Below, piece by piece: positions 46,118-55,851 of a stretch of DNA of 64,000 bases (positions within the stretch are counted from its first letter, which is position 1; each line of letters opens with the position of its first letter). Below the pieces are notes generated by a model. It was not told where the DNA came from. It made no database searches and worked only from the letters and a program-made list of their open reading frames with translations. The translations under genes and the position numbers were made by a program. This DNA is from Alistipes sp. Marseille-P5061 (GTDB lineage Bacteria; Bacteroidota; Bacteroidia; Bacteroidales; Rikenellaceae): the NCBI RefSeq assembly GCF_900290115.1, contig NZ_LT985748.1:191120-255119 (forward strand), given 5' to 3'.

Positions 46118-47848
46118 TTATTTACCTTGTTGTGTGTTGACCATCCGGGCAAAGATCCCATTTTGCTGCAGTAAATCATCGGGAGACCCGGATTCCGCAA
46201 TATGACCGTTGTCCATAACCACAATCCGGTCGGCATGGATTACGGTCCGCATGCGGTGAGCAATAACCAGTACGGTCTTGTTGCGAATTAACTCAGATAT
46301 TCCCGCTTGAATTTTTGTTTCATTCTCTGCATCGAGTGAGGCCGTAGCCTCATCCAACAGCACAATTGGAGCATCTTTGAGTAAAGCTCGGGCGATTGAT
46401 ATGCGTTGTCGTTCTCCGCCGGACAGCGTTTCTCCATTTTCACCGATTACCGTATCGTAACCTTGCGGCATTCGTCGGACGAATTCGTCGCAGCAGGCCA
46501 GACGTGCAGCCCGCAGGATTTCTTCTTCCGATGCGTTCTGTCTTCCGATGCGGATATTGTCTCGAATCGAAGCATTGAACAACACGACATCCTGAAAAAC
46601 GACCGAGTAGTTCTTCAGCAGGGTTTCAGGGTCGATCCCGCTTATATTCTCTCCTCCCAGACGGATTGTGCCGTGCTGAATATCCCAAAAACGGGCGGCG
46701 AGTTTGGCTGCGGTGCTCTTGCCTCCGCCCGAAGGTCCGACCAATGCCGTAATCTCTCCTTGGCGGGCCGTGAACGACACTTGCTTCAAGATCGGTTTCC
46801 CCGATTCGTAGGAAAAGTCCACGTCGTCGAATTCAATATCAAAATTCTTCGGGTGAAAGTCTGTCCGTCCCTGCTGTATGGGCATCGCTTCCATCTCGTT
46901 CATGCGATCGATGCGCACATCGAGGTAAAAGAGCGCTGCCAGATTGTTTAACACCTCATTGACCGGGGCATAGACTCGGAATCCTACGACCAGAAAGAGA
47001 AGGTAGGTAAGCAAATCCGTCTCTTGAGCCCCAAGCAGTCCAGCCCCAACCAGGATGACACTCGCAGAGCCGAGCTTCAGAAGGCTCTGTGCCCCATTTA
47101 CCAAAACTCCGATCAACAACTCACCGCGGGTCTGAACCCGCTCATTCGTATCAATCCGTTCGTTGAGTTCTCGCAAAAATTCCGCTTCACGATTGCAGGC
47201 CTTGATCTCACAGATTGCATCCAGCCCTTCTTGAATCTGTTCGCTGACATCCCGCCGGGTGAAGTAGGCTTTGCGATTGTTCCGATGTAGAACCCGTTTC
47301 GCCAGCAGGACGATAGCCAGTGCTACGGGGACTACCCAGAAAAGCGCCAGGGACAATCGCCAGTCATAAACAGACATGCCGGCGGCAATAAGCACCAGGC
47401 AAATCAACGAGGCGATAAGCTGCGGCACTGCATGGGAAAAAGTGTGTTCAAGATCGGTACAGTCGTCCATGATTGTGGCTGTCAGATCAGAAAGATCTTT
47501 CTCGCCGAAAAAGGCCAGTGGCAGTTTACGCAGTTTCTCGGCCAGCGAGATTCGCCGGATGGCGCTCTCTGCATAGACACTCGTATAGGTGCTCCGATAC
47601 TGCCGCAGGGCCACAAGATACATGACCGCCAGAAACGAAAAGCCCAGCGCGACATAATACCATAGCCCCAGCAGCGGCGAACTCCCCGGGGTGAGAACAG
47701 GTCGCAGATAATCTCTGAGGAAGACAAACAGGTAGACCGCCGGCAGCATCAGGGCGAGATCTATTCCTGTCGTCCAGCAAATTCCCTTGCACAGATCTTT
47801 GGCGCCCTGTTTCGAAAGGGCGAAGCGGTGTTGAATGATTCTGAACAT
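46118..47848 (-). CDS. ABC transporter, permease-ATPase fusion (second half of a pair)
   Basis: 576 residues: a six-helix exporter-type membrane domain (about 1-310) and an ATPase domain with Walker A VGPSGGGKST, Q-loop region, signature LSGGERQRISIARALL, Walker B IVLLDEATASLDAENE and H-loop VIAHRMRTV. Resembles IrtAB/YbtPQ-type siderophore transporters and heterodimeric exporters. It follows its partner by 3 bases. The neighbouring heme genes suggest a tetrapyrrole or iron-chelate substrate, but this is inference. Confidence 0.9.
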   Translation of the reverse strand: MFRIIQHRFALSKQGAKDLCKGICWTTGIDLALMLPAVYLFVFLRDYLRPVLTPGSSPLLGLWYYVALGFSFLAVMYLVALRQYRSTYTSVYAESAIRRISLAEKLRKLPLAFFGEKDLSDLTATIMDDCTDLEHTFSHAVPQLIASLICLVLIAAGMSVYDWRLSLALFWVVPVALAIVLLAKRVLHRNNRKAYFTRRDVSEQIQEGLDAICEIKACNREAEFLRELNERIDTNERVQTRGELLIGVLVNGAQSLLKLGSASVILVGAGLLGAQETDLLTYLLFLVVGFRVYAPVNEVLNNLAALFYLDVRIDRMNEMEAMPIQQGRTDFHPKNFDIEFDDVDFSYESGKPILKQVSFTARQGEITALVGPSGGGKSTAAKLAARFWDIQHGTIRLGGENISGIDPETLLKNYSVVFQDVVLFNASIRDNIRIGRQNASEEEILRAARLACCDEFVRRMPQGYDTVIGENGETLSGGERQRISIARALLKDAPIVLLDEATASLDAENETKIQAGISELIRNKTVLVIAHRMRTVIHADRIVVMDNGHIAESGSPDDLLQQNGIFARMVNTQQGK

Positions 47849-47851
47849 ATG

Positions 47852-49615
47852 TCAATTCTTTTTAAGGGTCCATTCGGTGGATTGCTGGTATTCATCCCAC
47901 ATCCGCCGGTAAATTCTGTTTTCGGACAGCAGTTTCTCATGTGTCCCCTGTTCGACCAGACGCCCCCGATCCATCACAAGAATACGGTCTGCATCCGTAA
48001 TACTTGACAAACGATGGGCAATCATCAGTACCGTTTTTCCATGCATCAGATTACGCAAGGCCGACTGGATCAGGTGTTCGTTCTCGGGATCGGAGAAGGC
48101 TGTTGCCTCGTCCAAAAGCACAATGGGGGCATCTTTAAGCAGGGCCCGGGCGAGAGCTATCCGTTGTTGTTCACCTCCGGAGAGAAAGGTGCCGTTCACG
48201 CCAATCTCGGTCCTCAACCCATTCGGCAGCCGTTCGATAATCTCCCGGCAACACGCCGCGTCCGCGGCCTGCATCACCTCGTCGATCGAGGCATCCGGAT
48301 GTCCGTAGCGGATATTCTCGAGCAGGGTGGCCTTGAACATCCGTGGGCGCTGAAAGACGAAGGAAATTCGCTGCATCAGCTCTGCTGGGGGGATCTTCCG
48401 GACATCCACCCCGCCAATCGAGATGCGACCCGCATCCACATCCCAGAATCGTGGTACGAGTCGGGCGAGCGTCGTCTTCCCGCTTCCCGAGGCTCCGACC
48501 AAAGCGACGGTCTCTCCTTCCCGGATTTTGAAACTGACGCCATCGACGGCTCTTTGTCGAGCCCCCGGATAGGTAAAAGTGACCCTGTCAAAGTCAATAT
48601 CGAAATACTGTGGTGATTGGACCGCTTCGGGAACCGGCAATCCGGCGACAGCCGTCAGTTCGTCGAGGCGGGCAATGGCTTCGGAGGCCTGGCCTACCGC
48701 TTGGCTCAGATACATGCTTCTCATGATGCATTGCGAGAAGAGTGGAGTCACGAGGACAAAAAGGAAGAAATCGAGTAAAATATCCATATACTCCCCGGTC
48801 CGGCCGATAAGCAGAATCGCCACCGGGGCCAATATGTAGACGAAACTGTTGATAAGGACCGTATACGCTGACATGGGATGCTTCCAAGCCTGCGTATATC
48901 GGGTGACCATCTCCTTGTAGCACAGAATGCTCTGGTGAAAATTCTTGAATGAAAAGAGGGTCTGTTGGAATACCTTCACTACGGGGATGCCTCGTACATA
49001 TTCTACGGCTTCGGTATTCATCTCTTCCAATGCATTCATGTATTCCCGCATGAAATTTTGCGATTTGCCGCCTATCATGACCGCCATCAATCCACCTGCG
49101 AAGAGCATCGGGACCAGACTGGCCGCTCCGAGTCGCCAATCAAAAAAGAAAATCAATCCGAGAGCCGCGACCGGCACCAATACGGTTGCTGCCAGGTCGG
49201 GCATCTGATGAGCCAGGAAACTATGCGTGATGCTCGCATTGTCGTCAATGATCTTGCGGATGCGGCCGCTGGTAGTCGAGTCAAAGAATCCAAGCGGCAT
49301 ATCGACGATACGGCGCATAGCCTCTTTGCGCAGGTTCGATTCCACCCGGAAGGCTGCCAAATGTGAAGACATTAATGCTGCAAAATAAAAGACTATGCCG
49401 ACAACGGATGTCCCGACAGCCCACCATGCGAAGGCGGAGATTCGCTCCATATCAGTCGGCATGCCGCCGCTGATTAATAGGTCTCTAACAATCAACCAAA
49501 TCAGTGCATATGGAATTATTCCTGTCAATGCGCTCAATCCAGAGAGTATCATGGCAAGAGGCAGTAACCCTCGGCGAGGCCCCATATAGTGCTGCAGTTT
49601 TCTCAGAATTTTCAT
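47852..49615 (-). CDS. ABC transporter, permease-ATPase fusion (first half of a pair)
   Basis: 587 residues. Membrane domain with the exporter segment RIVDMPLGFFDSTTSGRIRK, then an ATPase with VGASGSGKTTLARLVPRFWD, LSGGEQQRIALARALLKDAP, IVLLDEATAFSDPENEHLIQ and MIAHRLSSITDAD. The Walker B/D-loop AFSDPENE is typical of the IrtA/YbtP branch. Works with the following gene as a heterodimer. Starts 29 bases after the methyltransferase gene. Confidence 0.9.
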   Translation of the reverse strand: MKILRKLQHYMGPRRGLLPLAMILSGLSALTGIIPYALIWLIVRDLLISGGMPTDMERISAFAWWAVGTSVVGIVFYFAALMSSHLAAFRVESNLRKEAMRRIVDMPLGFFDSTTSGRIRKIIDDNASITHSFLAHQMPDLAATVLVPVAALGLIFFFDWRLGAASLVPMLFAGGLMAVMIGGKSQNFMREYMNALEEMNTEAVEYVRGIPVVKVFQQTLFSFKNFHQSILCYKEMVTRYTQAWKHPMSAYTVLINSFVYILAPVAILLIGRTGEYMDILLDFFLFVLVTPLFSQCIMRSMYLSQAVGQASEAIARLDELTAVAGLPVPEAVQSPQYFDIDFDRVTFTYPGARQRAVDGVSFKIREGETVALVGASGSGKTTLARLVPRFWDVDAGRISIGGVDVRKIPPAELMQRISFVFQRPRMFKATLLENIRYGHPDASIDEVMQAADAACCREIIERLPNGLRTEIGVNGTFLSGGEQQRIALARALLKDAPIVLLDEATAFSDPENEHLIQSALRNLMHGKTVLMIAHRLSSITDADRILVMDRGRLVEQGTHEKLLSENRIYRRMWDEYQQSTEWTLKKN

Positions 49616-49644
49616 GGATATCCGTATTTATCTTTTAGACAATC

Positions 49645-50466
49645 CTATTTGATTCTATATCCCAGCATGGAACTGAATCCGAAACAAAGCCGGGGCAGGC
49701 GTCCCAGAATCTGCCCGAACAGGAAGCCCCAGCGTGACCGGAAGAACTTCATGTAGTTGGCCTGTTCGATGAGTGCCAGCCGTGCGTCCCAGCGCTCGGG
49801 CAGATGTCCGTCGCTGATTCCCGAACGAATTTCGGCTTTGTGTCCACGCAGCGAATCGGGTTTGATTCCGCGCCGGAACATGATCGTTCCGCAGACATCG
49901 AACCACAGCTCGCTTCCCGGGAAACGGTCGGCAATGCGGTGCACGAACTCCTTGACCTGGTACTCGTAGAAATACATCAGCACCCCTTCAGCGACAAAGA
50001 TAAACTCCCCGTCAGGGTAGTTCGTTTTCAATGTATCCATCCACTCCGTATCCGTCAGCGAGGCAGAGATATAGCGGTCATGCTCGGTTTCGGGAATCAG
50101 TTCCCGCCGCAAGCTGATTACTTCTGGCAGGTCGAGTTCGCAGAAAACCGCTTTCGGATTGTTCCCGAGGCGTTGGGCCCGCGTATCAAGTCCACATCCC
50201 ACATTGATTACAACCGGGTAGTCATGCTGGTCGATGAACCGGCGGACCGCCTGGTCGAAATACCATCCCCGCACCACACAGCCTACCTCACTTAATGGCG
50301 CTTCGTCAAAACGGCTGTAATCGTACCTGATACTTTGTATAAGGCGTTCAGCCTCACTGTCGCGCAGGATGGCTGCATCGCCGCGACGGCTCTCCTTGGC
50401 CCGCATGTAAAGAGGAATCAGCAAGGTCTCGGCGACCACGTTCTTAAAATCATACGTCTGTTTCAT
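49645..50466 (-). CDS. Leucine-carboxyl-methyltransferase-family SAM methyltransferase
   Basis: 273 residues from ATG at 50464-50466 (MKQTYDFKNVVAETL). LCM/PPM-type: YPVVINVGCGLDTRAQRLG (SAM site, about 85-103), AVFCELDLPEVISLRRELI, and FIFVAEGVLMYFYEYQVKEF. These methylate carboxylates in varied small molecules. It lies between a TetR regulator and the paired ABC transporters, suggesting that it modifies the transported compound or protects against it. The target is unknown. Confidence 0.85.
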   Translation of the reverse strand: MKQTYDFKNVVAETLLIPLYMRAKESRRGDAAILRDSEAERLIQSIRYDYSRFDEAPLSEVGCVVRGWYFDQAVRRFIDQHDYPVVINVGCGLDTRAQRLGNNPKAVFCELDLPEVISLRRELIPETEHDRYISASLTDTEWMDTLKTNYPDGEFIFVAEGVLMYFYEYQVKEFVHRIADRFPGSELWFDVCGTIMFRRGIKPDSLRGHKAEIRSGISDGHLPERWDARLALIEQANYMKFFRSRWGFLFGQILGRLPRLCFGFSSMLGYRIK

Positions 50467-50524
50467 ACATCTTTTATTTTTAATGAACAATGTTTCATTT
50501 TGTTCAAAAAAAAGAGGAGAACTG

Positions 50525-51151
50525 TTAAGCTCTCCTCTGTTCGGTCGGTTCGGTCAGGGCTAACCAACCCGCATATTCAAACTGGAAAAATTCCCGAAAA
50601 AACTCCCGGATTCCTGGCCGGTCCAGGCGGTGTGTAACAATCTCTCCCAGTACGCTGACCATCCAGGCCGCCATGATATGGATAAAAAACGGTGATACGG
50701 ATTTTGTTCGGTGGAAATACGAAATTTCCAGTTTTTGATATTCGTGGCTGATGCGCGTGATGTGATCGGTCAATGCGTTCCGAAAGTCGGATTCCGAAGA
50801 GCCGTCTGCGCCGTAAAGCAGCAGCCAAATTTCCTCCCGACATGTCCAAACCAAATCAATATATTTTTCCACGACCTCCATGTCATGACCAAAAGGGGCA
50901 ATCCGGCTACAGGATACATGCTCTTTGCTGTGTTGCTCGGCAATGAATGAAAACAGACGATTCCGGACTGGAGTGACAATCGCCCGGAAAATACTGTCTT
51001 TCCCTTCGAAATAGTTATATAAATTGCTGGTTCCTACTCCGGCCCTACGGGCAATCGTCCGCATGGATGCATTTTTGTAACCATGGAGGAGAAATTCGCC
51101 TCGGGCTGCGTCAAGGATAGCCTTGTATGTTTTGTCTTTAAGCGGTCGCAT
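50525..51151 (-). CDS. TetR-family transcriptional regulator
   Basis: 208 residues from the ATG at 51149-51151 (MRPLKDKTYKAILDAARGEF). The helix-turn-helix is in TIARRAGVGTSNLYNYFEGK. An upstream ATG at 51172 is in frame, but the predicted promoter starts transcription at about 51174, so the second ATG is preferred. The ligand-binding domain is not recognised. First gene of the operon with the methyltransferase and the ABC pair, so it is probably autoregulated and induced by their substrate. Confidence 0.88.
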   Translation of the reverse strand: MRPLKDKTYKAILDAARGEFLLHGYKNASMRTIARRAGVGTSNLYNYFEGKDSIFRAIVTPVRNRLFSFIAEQHSKEHVSCSRIAPFGHDMEVVEKYIDLVWTCREEIWLLLYGADGSSESDFRNALTDHITRISHEYQKLEISYFHRTKSVSPFFIHIMAAWMVSVLGEIVTHRLDRPGIREFFREFFQFEYAGWLALTEPTEQRRA

Positions 51152-51180
51152 ATATGGATGAACCAGGTTCATTGATAATG

Positions 51181-51211
51181 CAAAGGAAGTAGGTCGCCGA
51201 GAAATATCAAA
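51181..51211 (-). promoter_or_regulatory. Predicted promoter of the TetR operon
   Basis: TTTG (51208-51211), 19 bases, then TTCCTTTG (51181-51188), one mismatch to TAnnTTTG. Confidence 0.55.
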
Positions 51212-51286
51212 TACCCATTTTTTAGGATTTTTGCTTTTAATGGAAGCAAGGTACAGCCGATTAGCAAGCGCTATGATGAGTGATAG

Positions 51287-51599
51287 CGTGAAAAAATAGT
51301 AGCTCTACGTAATATTCATTTGCTTATTGCAGATGATAAGGAATCCTTAATTCAGGCCGTGCAGGGAGGAGAGAGTTCTTTCGCATTTATTAATGCATCG
51401 AATCCTTCTGAGGGTATATACGAATGGTACTAGATTGCACTGTAAAATTATCCGTAAAAGAGATAAGTGGAATATAGATGTTTATGAGTTTTCATTTAAT
51501 GTCATTAACATGATTTCCTATTATTATTTAGATCTTCAAAGCCCTAAACACGAGATTGATGCTCTGGATGAACCTCATTTCGGTATACGATTGGTTTAG
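51287..51599 (+). pseudogene. Degenerate remnant of an unidentified AT-rich gene
   Basis: One frame (51287-51433) reads VALRNIHLLIADDKESLIQA and AVQGGESSFAFINASNPSE before a stop; an overlapping second frame continues with LHCKIIRKRDKWNIDVYEF and DLQSPKHEIDALDEPHFGIR to a stop at 51597-51599. Both have protein-like composition and no own start with good context, so this looks like one frameshifted fragment. The family is not recognised. The rest of 51212-51825 shows nothing else. Confidence 0.3.
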
Positions 51600-51825
51600 A
51601 CAGACAGTAAACAGATCTTAGCGGGTTGTTCTTTGCGCTGCATATCAAAGTTCAATAGGTGTACGCCCCGGCTTGTAATGCTATTTCAGCAGAAGAGTGA
51701 GCGATGGAAAATTGGATGCGGGGCGTTGGTCCTCTGTGGGCGTAAAACAGCCATGTATAAGGAATCCTACTTGATGTTACGCTGTATCGATCTGGATTAG
51801 GAATTATCCCTCGATTGGAGACTAA

Positions 51826-51865
51826 AGAAAAAAATAAGTCCAACTCGCTGCAGTGGGTTGGACTT
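51826..51865 (-). terminator. Terminator of the SusCD-M16-ChaN operon
   Basis: AAGTCCAAC pairs perfectly with GTTGGACTT (12-base loop) and, on the minus strand, is followed by ATTTTTTTCTTT. It lies about 120 bases past the chaN stop. Confidence 0.75.
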
Positions 51866-51986
51866 GAAAACAATAAACACTATATTGGCATAGTCGAATG
51901 AGTAGAAGATTGCTTCCCTACCATACTTTAAGACATGCCACTTCCTCATTGCTGAAAAAATGCAGTTTACTGTTCTTTATTTCGGA

Positions 51987-52979
51987 TTAGTAGGTGTTGG
52001 TCATCTCTTCGGGGACGCAAATGTAGAAATCTGCACGTCCGTATTGCCCCTCGGAGAGCTTGTCGATCTCCGACTGTCGGACCGAGGCGATTGTGACCAC
52101 CTGCGTGCCGGGTCGATAACGCTCCAGGTAGGCGATGATACCGTTGTGGAAGTCGGAGTGGAAATTGCCGTTGAAGTGAAGAAATTGGCACCCCTCCTTC
52201 AAATTGCGGGAGATGAACCAGGCCATGGTAGCATCCTTGACAGCCTGAGCCTCGGCCAGCCGACGTGTGTCGCTGCCGTGTCCAAGCATGGCCATCATGC
52301 CGAAAGCAGCCTGACTCTGCTCTTCGTCATATTCGAAGGGTATGGGCAGCGGAGCTAGGTAGCGTTTGGCCTCATCGGAGAGCGAATCGAGGATGCCGAG
52401 ACCGTGGTTGCGGACACTGTTGGCATAGCGCCGCGGAACGTTCGTGGCCACGAACGGAATGCCATGCTCCTTGGCAAAAAAGACGATCGGATGATAATCC
52501 GTCTCGTAATTGTCCCACAGCCGGGCCTCGGCGCCGAAACGGTCTGGCGAGATGAGTCGTTGCATATATTCATCGAGTATCAGCTGGATGTCACTTTCCA
52601 ACATCTCGGCGCCCATAACCAAACTATTGCCGTGGCGTTCGTAGAGTGCTTGGGCAATCTTCAGTTCGAGCCAGTGGGTGATCGGGCAGTTATGGACCTC
52701 GCCAACGAAGACCACCTCGCTCGGTGCAAGCAGATTGATCAACTCCGCAAAGGTGATTTCACGGCCCGCAGCATCGAAAAGTGCATAGGCACGCAACTCT
52801 TCTGTCTGAGGTTCGACTTTCGATACTTTCTGCGCCTCCTCTGCGGTGTACGTCTCGGGGGTATGAACAGAACCTGGCTCTTTCGACCTGTCGCTATCCT
52901 GGTGAGGGGTCCCGGAAACCGTTCCGGCAGATGCCAGGAACATCATGCTCAATAGCATGTTAACGATCGGACGTGTCAT
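51987..52979 (-). CDS. ChaN-family iron/heme-associated protein
   Basis: 330 residues with an N-terminal export signal (MLLSMMFLASAGTVSG). ChaN-domain blocks are VVFVGEVHNCPITHWLELKI (about 88-107), LVMGAEMLESDIQLILDEYM, FVATNVPRRYANSVRNHGLG and FLHFNGNFHSDFHNGIIAYL. Characterised ChaN-like proteins are iron-regulated and bind heme as dimers. It overlaps the end of the M16 protease gene by 20 bases, which implies coupled translation. Here it may hold heme freed by the protease. Confidence 0.88.
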   Translation of the reverse strand: MTRPIVNMLLSMMFLASAGTVSGTPHQDSDRSKEPGSVHTPETYTAEEAQKVSKVEPQTEELRAYALFDAAGREITFAELINLLAPSEVVFVGEVHNCPITHWLELKIAQALYERHGNSLVMGAEMLESDIQLILDEYMQRLISPDRFGAEARLWDNYETDYHPIVFFAKEHGIPFVATNVPRRYANSVRNHGLGILDSLSDEAKRYLAPLPIPFEYDEEQSQAAFGMMAMLGHGSDTRRLAEAQAVKDATMAWFISRNLKEGCQFLHFNGNFHSDFHNGIIAYLERYRPGTQVVTIASVRQSEIDKLSEGQYGRADFYICVPEEMTNTY

Positions 52980-55827
52980 CTTTCAGTTTTTCTTTGCTCA
53001 AATACAACAATACGTAATATTCCGGATCGAGGAGTTGCGAAAAGGATTCTCGCAACTCTGCGGGGGTAATGGTTTCGAGGATCCGGTCGTACTCCTCGAA
53101 ATCGGAAAGCGTCTCCCCATTCCGAATAATGCCCACCAGAACGTTTCGCCAGTTCGATGCGGCATCGTCGGTCAGCGTTTCTCGTTTGGCTATTTGGAAG
53201 GAACGTTTGAGATTTTCCAGCTCTTGAGCCGGAACCTCCCGAATCTGCAGATCGGTGATGATCGTGCGCAGCAGCGTGTCTATGGCCGGCATGTTGCGGT
53301 TGTCGGCTGAAGCATTGATGTCGAAACAGAAACTGCGTGTTGGAATGCCTTCGTAGAAGAGAGCAATATAGGGTGAATAGACCAGCGACTCCCGCTCTCG
53401 AAGAATGGAGATTAATCGGTTGCGCAGAATGTCTCGCATGAGCTTGAGTTTCAAACTGCTGCGCAGTGATGGTTCGTAATATCCCGGATAGATGTAATCG
53501 AACAGGGTCTGGGTTTCGTTGTCGTTATCGAACCCTTCGACCGACCGTTGTCCCGGGAGATGGTGCTGCCGATATCCGAACTCGGGACCGTAGGCTTGAG
53601 CCAGGATTGGAGCAAATGTGGCGGCAAACTGGGTCAAAAGCGTATCGGGATCAAATTCTCCGGTAATTACCGCGCAACTCCCTTCTGTCGGGGTGTAGAG
53701 TCGATGATAGAATGCCGCGATGCTGTCGAGATTGAGTCGTTGGGCAATCACCTTGTTCGAGAGCTTCGTGGCGTGACGCGGAATGGCCGATCCGGTGAGT
53801 TCGTCCATGCGTGCCGAAAGTTGACGGTCGGAGGCACGTTGCAGCATACGGCTCAGCAGCGACTCCTCCTCCTTTTCCTGAAGCATTTCCTGGCGGAGCT
53901 CCTCGAATTCGTCGTATCTGAGTTCCGGATCGAAGATCTTTTCACGGATCAGGTTGAAGAATACCGGTGCGGTCTGAGCCGGGGTCGTGCCGATGAATCC
54001 GTGCCAATGGTTCTCCAGCGTCATCGACAGCGCGATGTCGTTTTGGTAGAGGTATTCCGAGAGCTTTTGCTGGTCGGCCTTGGCGATGCCGCCCATTTCC
54101 AGGTACCCGGCTGTCCCTTCGAGCAGCGGGTATTGATCGTCGGGGATCGCAGAGGTGCCATAGGGGGCGATCAGCGTGAAGAGCACATTGCCGCCTCCGG
54201 GCGTGGGACGCATGATGACCCGCATGCCGTTCTGCAGAACGGCTTCGCGAACGCCGAGACCGGGGTATTCCCGGGTCGAGACGATTATGGCCTGATCGAA
54301 CGGCGGCCGGACGGCCAGACAGTTCGGAGTCTCGATCGGAATCTCTGTTTCGCTGCTTTCCCGCGGCTCATAGACATAGCGCTTGCAGGGAGTTGCCGCA
54401 CCCTTGTGCCAGGCATCGTCGACCTCTTCGGCTGTCAGCGGGGCTCCGAGTCCCGGATGGCTGTGGCAGGCGATTCGGGCTACGGAGTCGTAACCGGCCA
54501 GGCGTTGGCGGAGCATCTCCTGCAGCAGTGCGCCGGGCGTTGCCGCCACGGAGTCGATGATCCGGCGGTAGAGGAGCGTGTCTCGGATCGTGCGGTCGCC
54601 GGCCAGGATGTAATCCGCGAAGTCGTCGCACCAGGCCGAGGAGCTTTGCGGGGCATCGACCTCGAAGTGCGCCATCCGGTTGCAGCGGCGAGTACGGATA
54701 TCGGCGAGCTCTGCCTCATTCCAGCCGACCGTTACCAAATCGTGCAGGGCCGAGGAGAGATGCGCAAGAGCGTCGAGCAACTCTTCGCGCGAAGAACCGG
54801 CCGTTGTCACCGTGAAGTGGCTCTTGTCGCTCAGATACCACGTGTCGGAGATCGTCGTCCGGATGTCGCGGCCGCGCATCCGGGCCGAGACGGCCTCGAT
54901 GAGCAACTCCTCGCGGGCTTTGGCCACGGCGTCGTTCAGCGTTCGGACCGTGATGCTCCGGTGGGGGATCATCACCTCGAGTTGAGTGCGGTTGTAGAGC
55001 GAATCGCGGATCTCGAACACTCGGGTTCCCGGGGTGTATTCGAGCGGATAAACCTTGAAGTCGCGGGCCTTACGGGGGGGGAGCGATGAGAATCGTTCGC
55101 GGATCTTACGCTCCAATTCCGCCGTGTCGAAGTCTCCCACGGCCACTATTGTCGCCAGTTCCGGCACATACCATTTCCGGTAGTAGTTTTTGAGTGTGGC
55201 CGGCGTGATGCGCCGGATGTCCCCGATCGTGCCGAGCGGCAATCGCCGGGCATGGATTCCCTCGCCGATTTTCAGATCGTAGAACGGGTCTCCAACATCG
55301 TATCCGCGTAACTCTTCGAGAATGATTCCGCGCTCGGTCTCAACCCGTTCGGGGCAGATTTTCAGTCCGTCCATCCAGTCGCGCAGGATCAGCAGAGCAC
55401 TGTCAATGACCCCTTTGCGTTGGGAGTCGGTCGGCACGGCGAAGAGGTAGATCGTGCGGTCTTGACTCGTAAAGGCGTTGATATCCACGCCGTACTTCAT
55501 TCCGAGCGTTTCGAGGTAGCTTTGCAGCGACTTGTCGGGGAAGTGACGCGAACCGCCGAAGGCGACGTGTTCCAGAAAATGCGCACAACCCGTCTCCCAA
55601 TCAAGCTCCTGGACCGACCCGGTCCTCAATACAAGTCGGAATTCGATGCGCGAGACCGGGATGTCATTTTGGCGAAGGATGTAGTGTAACCCGTTGGGGA
55701 GCACCCCTTCGCAGGTCCCCTGGGGCAATGGCAGAGGCTTCGGTTGAGCTTGTAATAAAGCCGGAAACAGGGCTGCCAGCATGCCAGCAGCCGAGTTCCG
55801 GATGATTATCTGAATACGTTCGCCCAT
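52960..55827 (-). CDS. M16-family zinc metalloprotease (insulinase/PqqL-like), periplasmic
   Basis: 955 residues, full two-half M16 architecture (active half about 30-470, inactive half about 500-930). The inverted zinc motif HFLEH is at about 81-86 in GCAHFLEHVAFGGSRHFPDK, with the third ligand region RGIILEELRGYD further on. Signal peptide AAGMLAALFPALLQAQ. A run of eight C (55074-55081, coding strand) interrupts the sequence near residue 248. E. coli PqqL, also M16, degrades imported ferredoxin for iron; the SusCD and ChaN neighbours suggest a comparable role on an iron or heme protein. Confidence 0.9.
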   Translation of the reverse strand: MGERIQIIIRNSAAGMLAALFPALLQAQPKPLPLPQGTCEGVLPNGLHYILRQNDIPVSRIEFRLVLRTGSVQELDWETGCAHFLEHVAFGGSRHFPDKSLQSYLETLGMKYGVDINAFTSQDRTIYLFAVPTDSQRKGVIDSALLILRDWMDGLKICPERVETERGIILEELRGYDVGDPFYDLKIGEGIHARRLPLGTIGDIRRITPATLKNYYRKWYVPELATIVAVGDFDTAELERKIRERFSSLPPRKARDFKVYPLEYTPGTRVFEIRDSLYNRTQLEVMIPHRSITVRTLNDAVAKAREELLIEAVSARMRGRDIRTTISDTWYLSDKSHFTVTTAGSSREELLDALAHLSSALHDLVTVGWNEAELADIRTRRCNRMAHFEVDAPQSSSAWCDDFADYILAGDRTIRDTLLYRRIIDSVAATPGALLQEMLRQRLAGYDSVARIACHSHPGLGAPLTAEEVDDAWHKGAATPCKRYVYEPRESSETEIPIETPNCLAVRPPFDQAIIVSTREYPGLGVREAVLQNGMRVIMRPTPGGGNVLFTLIAPYGTSAIPDDQYPLLEGTAGYLEMGGIAKADQQKLSEYLYQNDIALSMTLENHWHGFIGTTPAQTAPVFFNLIREKIFDPELRYDEFEELRQEMLQEKEEESLLSRMLQRASDRQLSARMDELTGSAIPRHATKLSNKVIAQRLNLDSIAAFYHRLYTPTEGSCAVITGEFDPDTLLTQFAATFAPILAQAYGPEFGYRQHHLPGQRSVEGFDNDNETQTLFDYIYPGYYEPSLRSSLKLKLMRDILRNRLISILRERESLVYSPYIALFYEGIPTRSFCFDINASADNRNMPAIDTLLRTIITDLQIREVPAQELENLKRSFQIAKRETLTDDAASNWRNVLVGIIRNGETLSDFEEYDRILETITPAELRESFSQLLDPEYYVLLYLSKEKLKDDTSDR
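55074..55081. repeat. Homopolymer of eight within the M16 protease gene
   Basis: Eight consecutive G on the given strand (CCC CCC CC in the coding strand, around LPPRK). A one-base slip would truncate the protein at about a quarter of its length. Confidence 0.8.
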
Positions 55828-55851
55828 GATTGTTTGGGGTTAACGGTGTTC

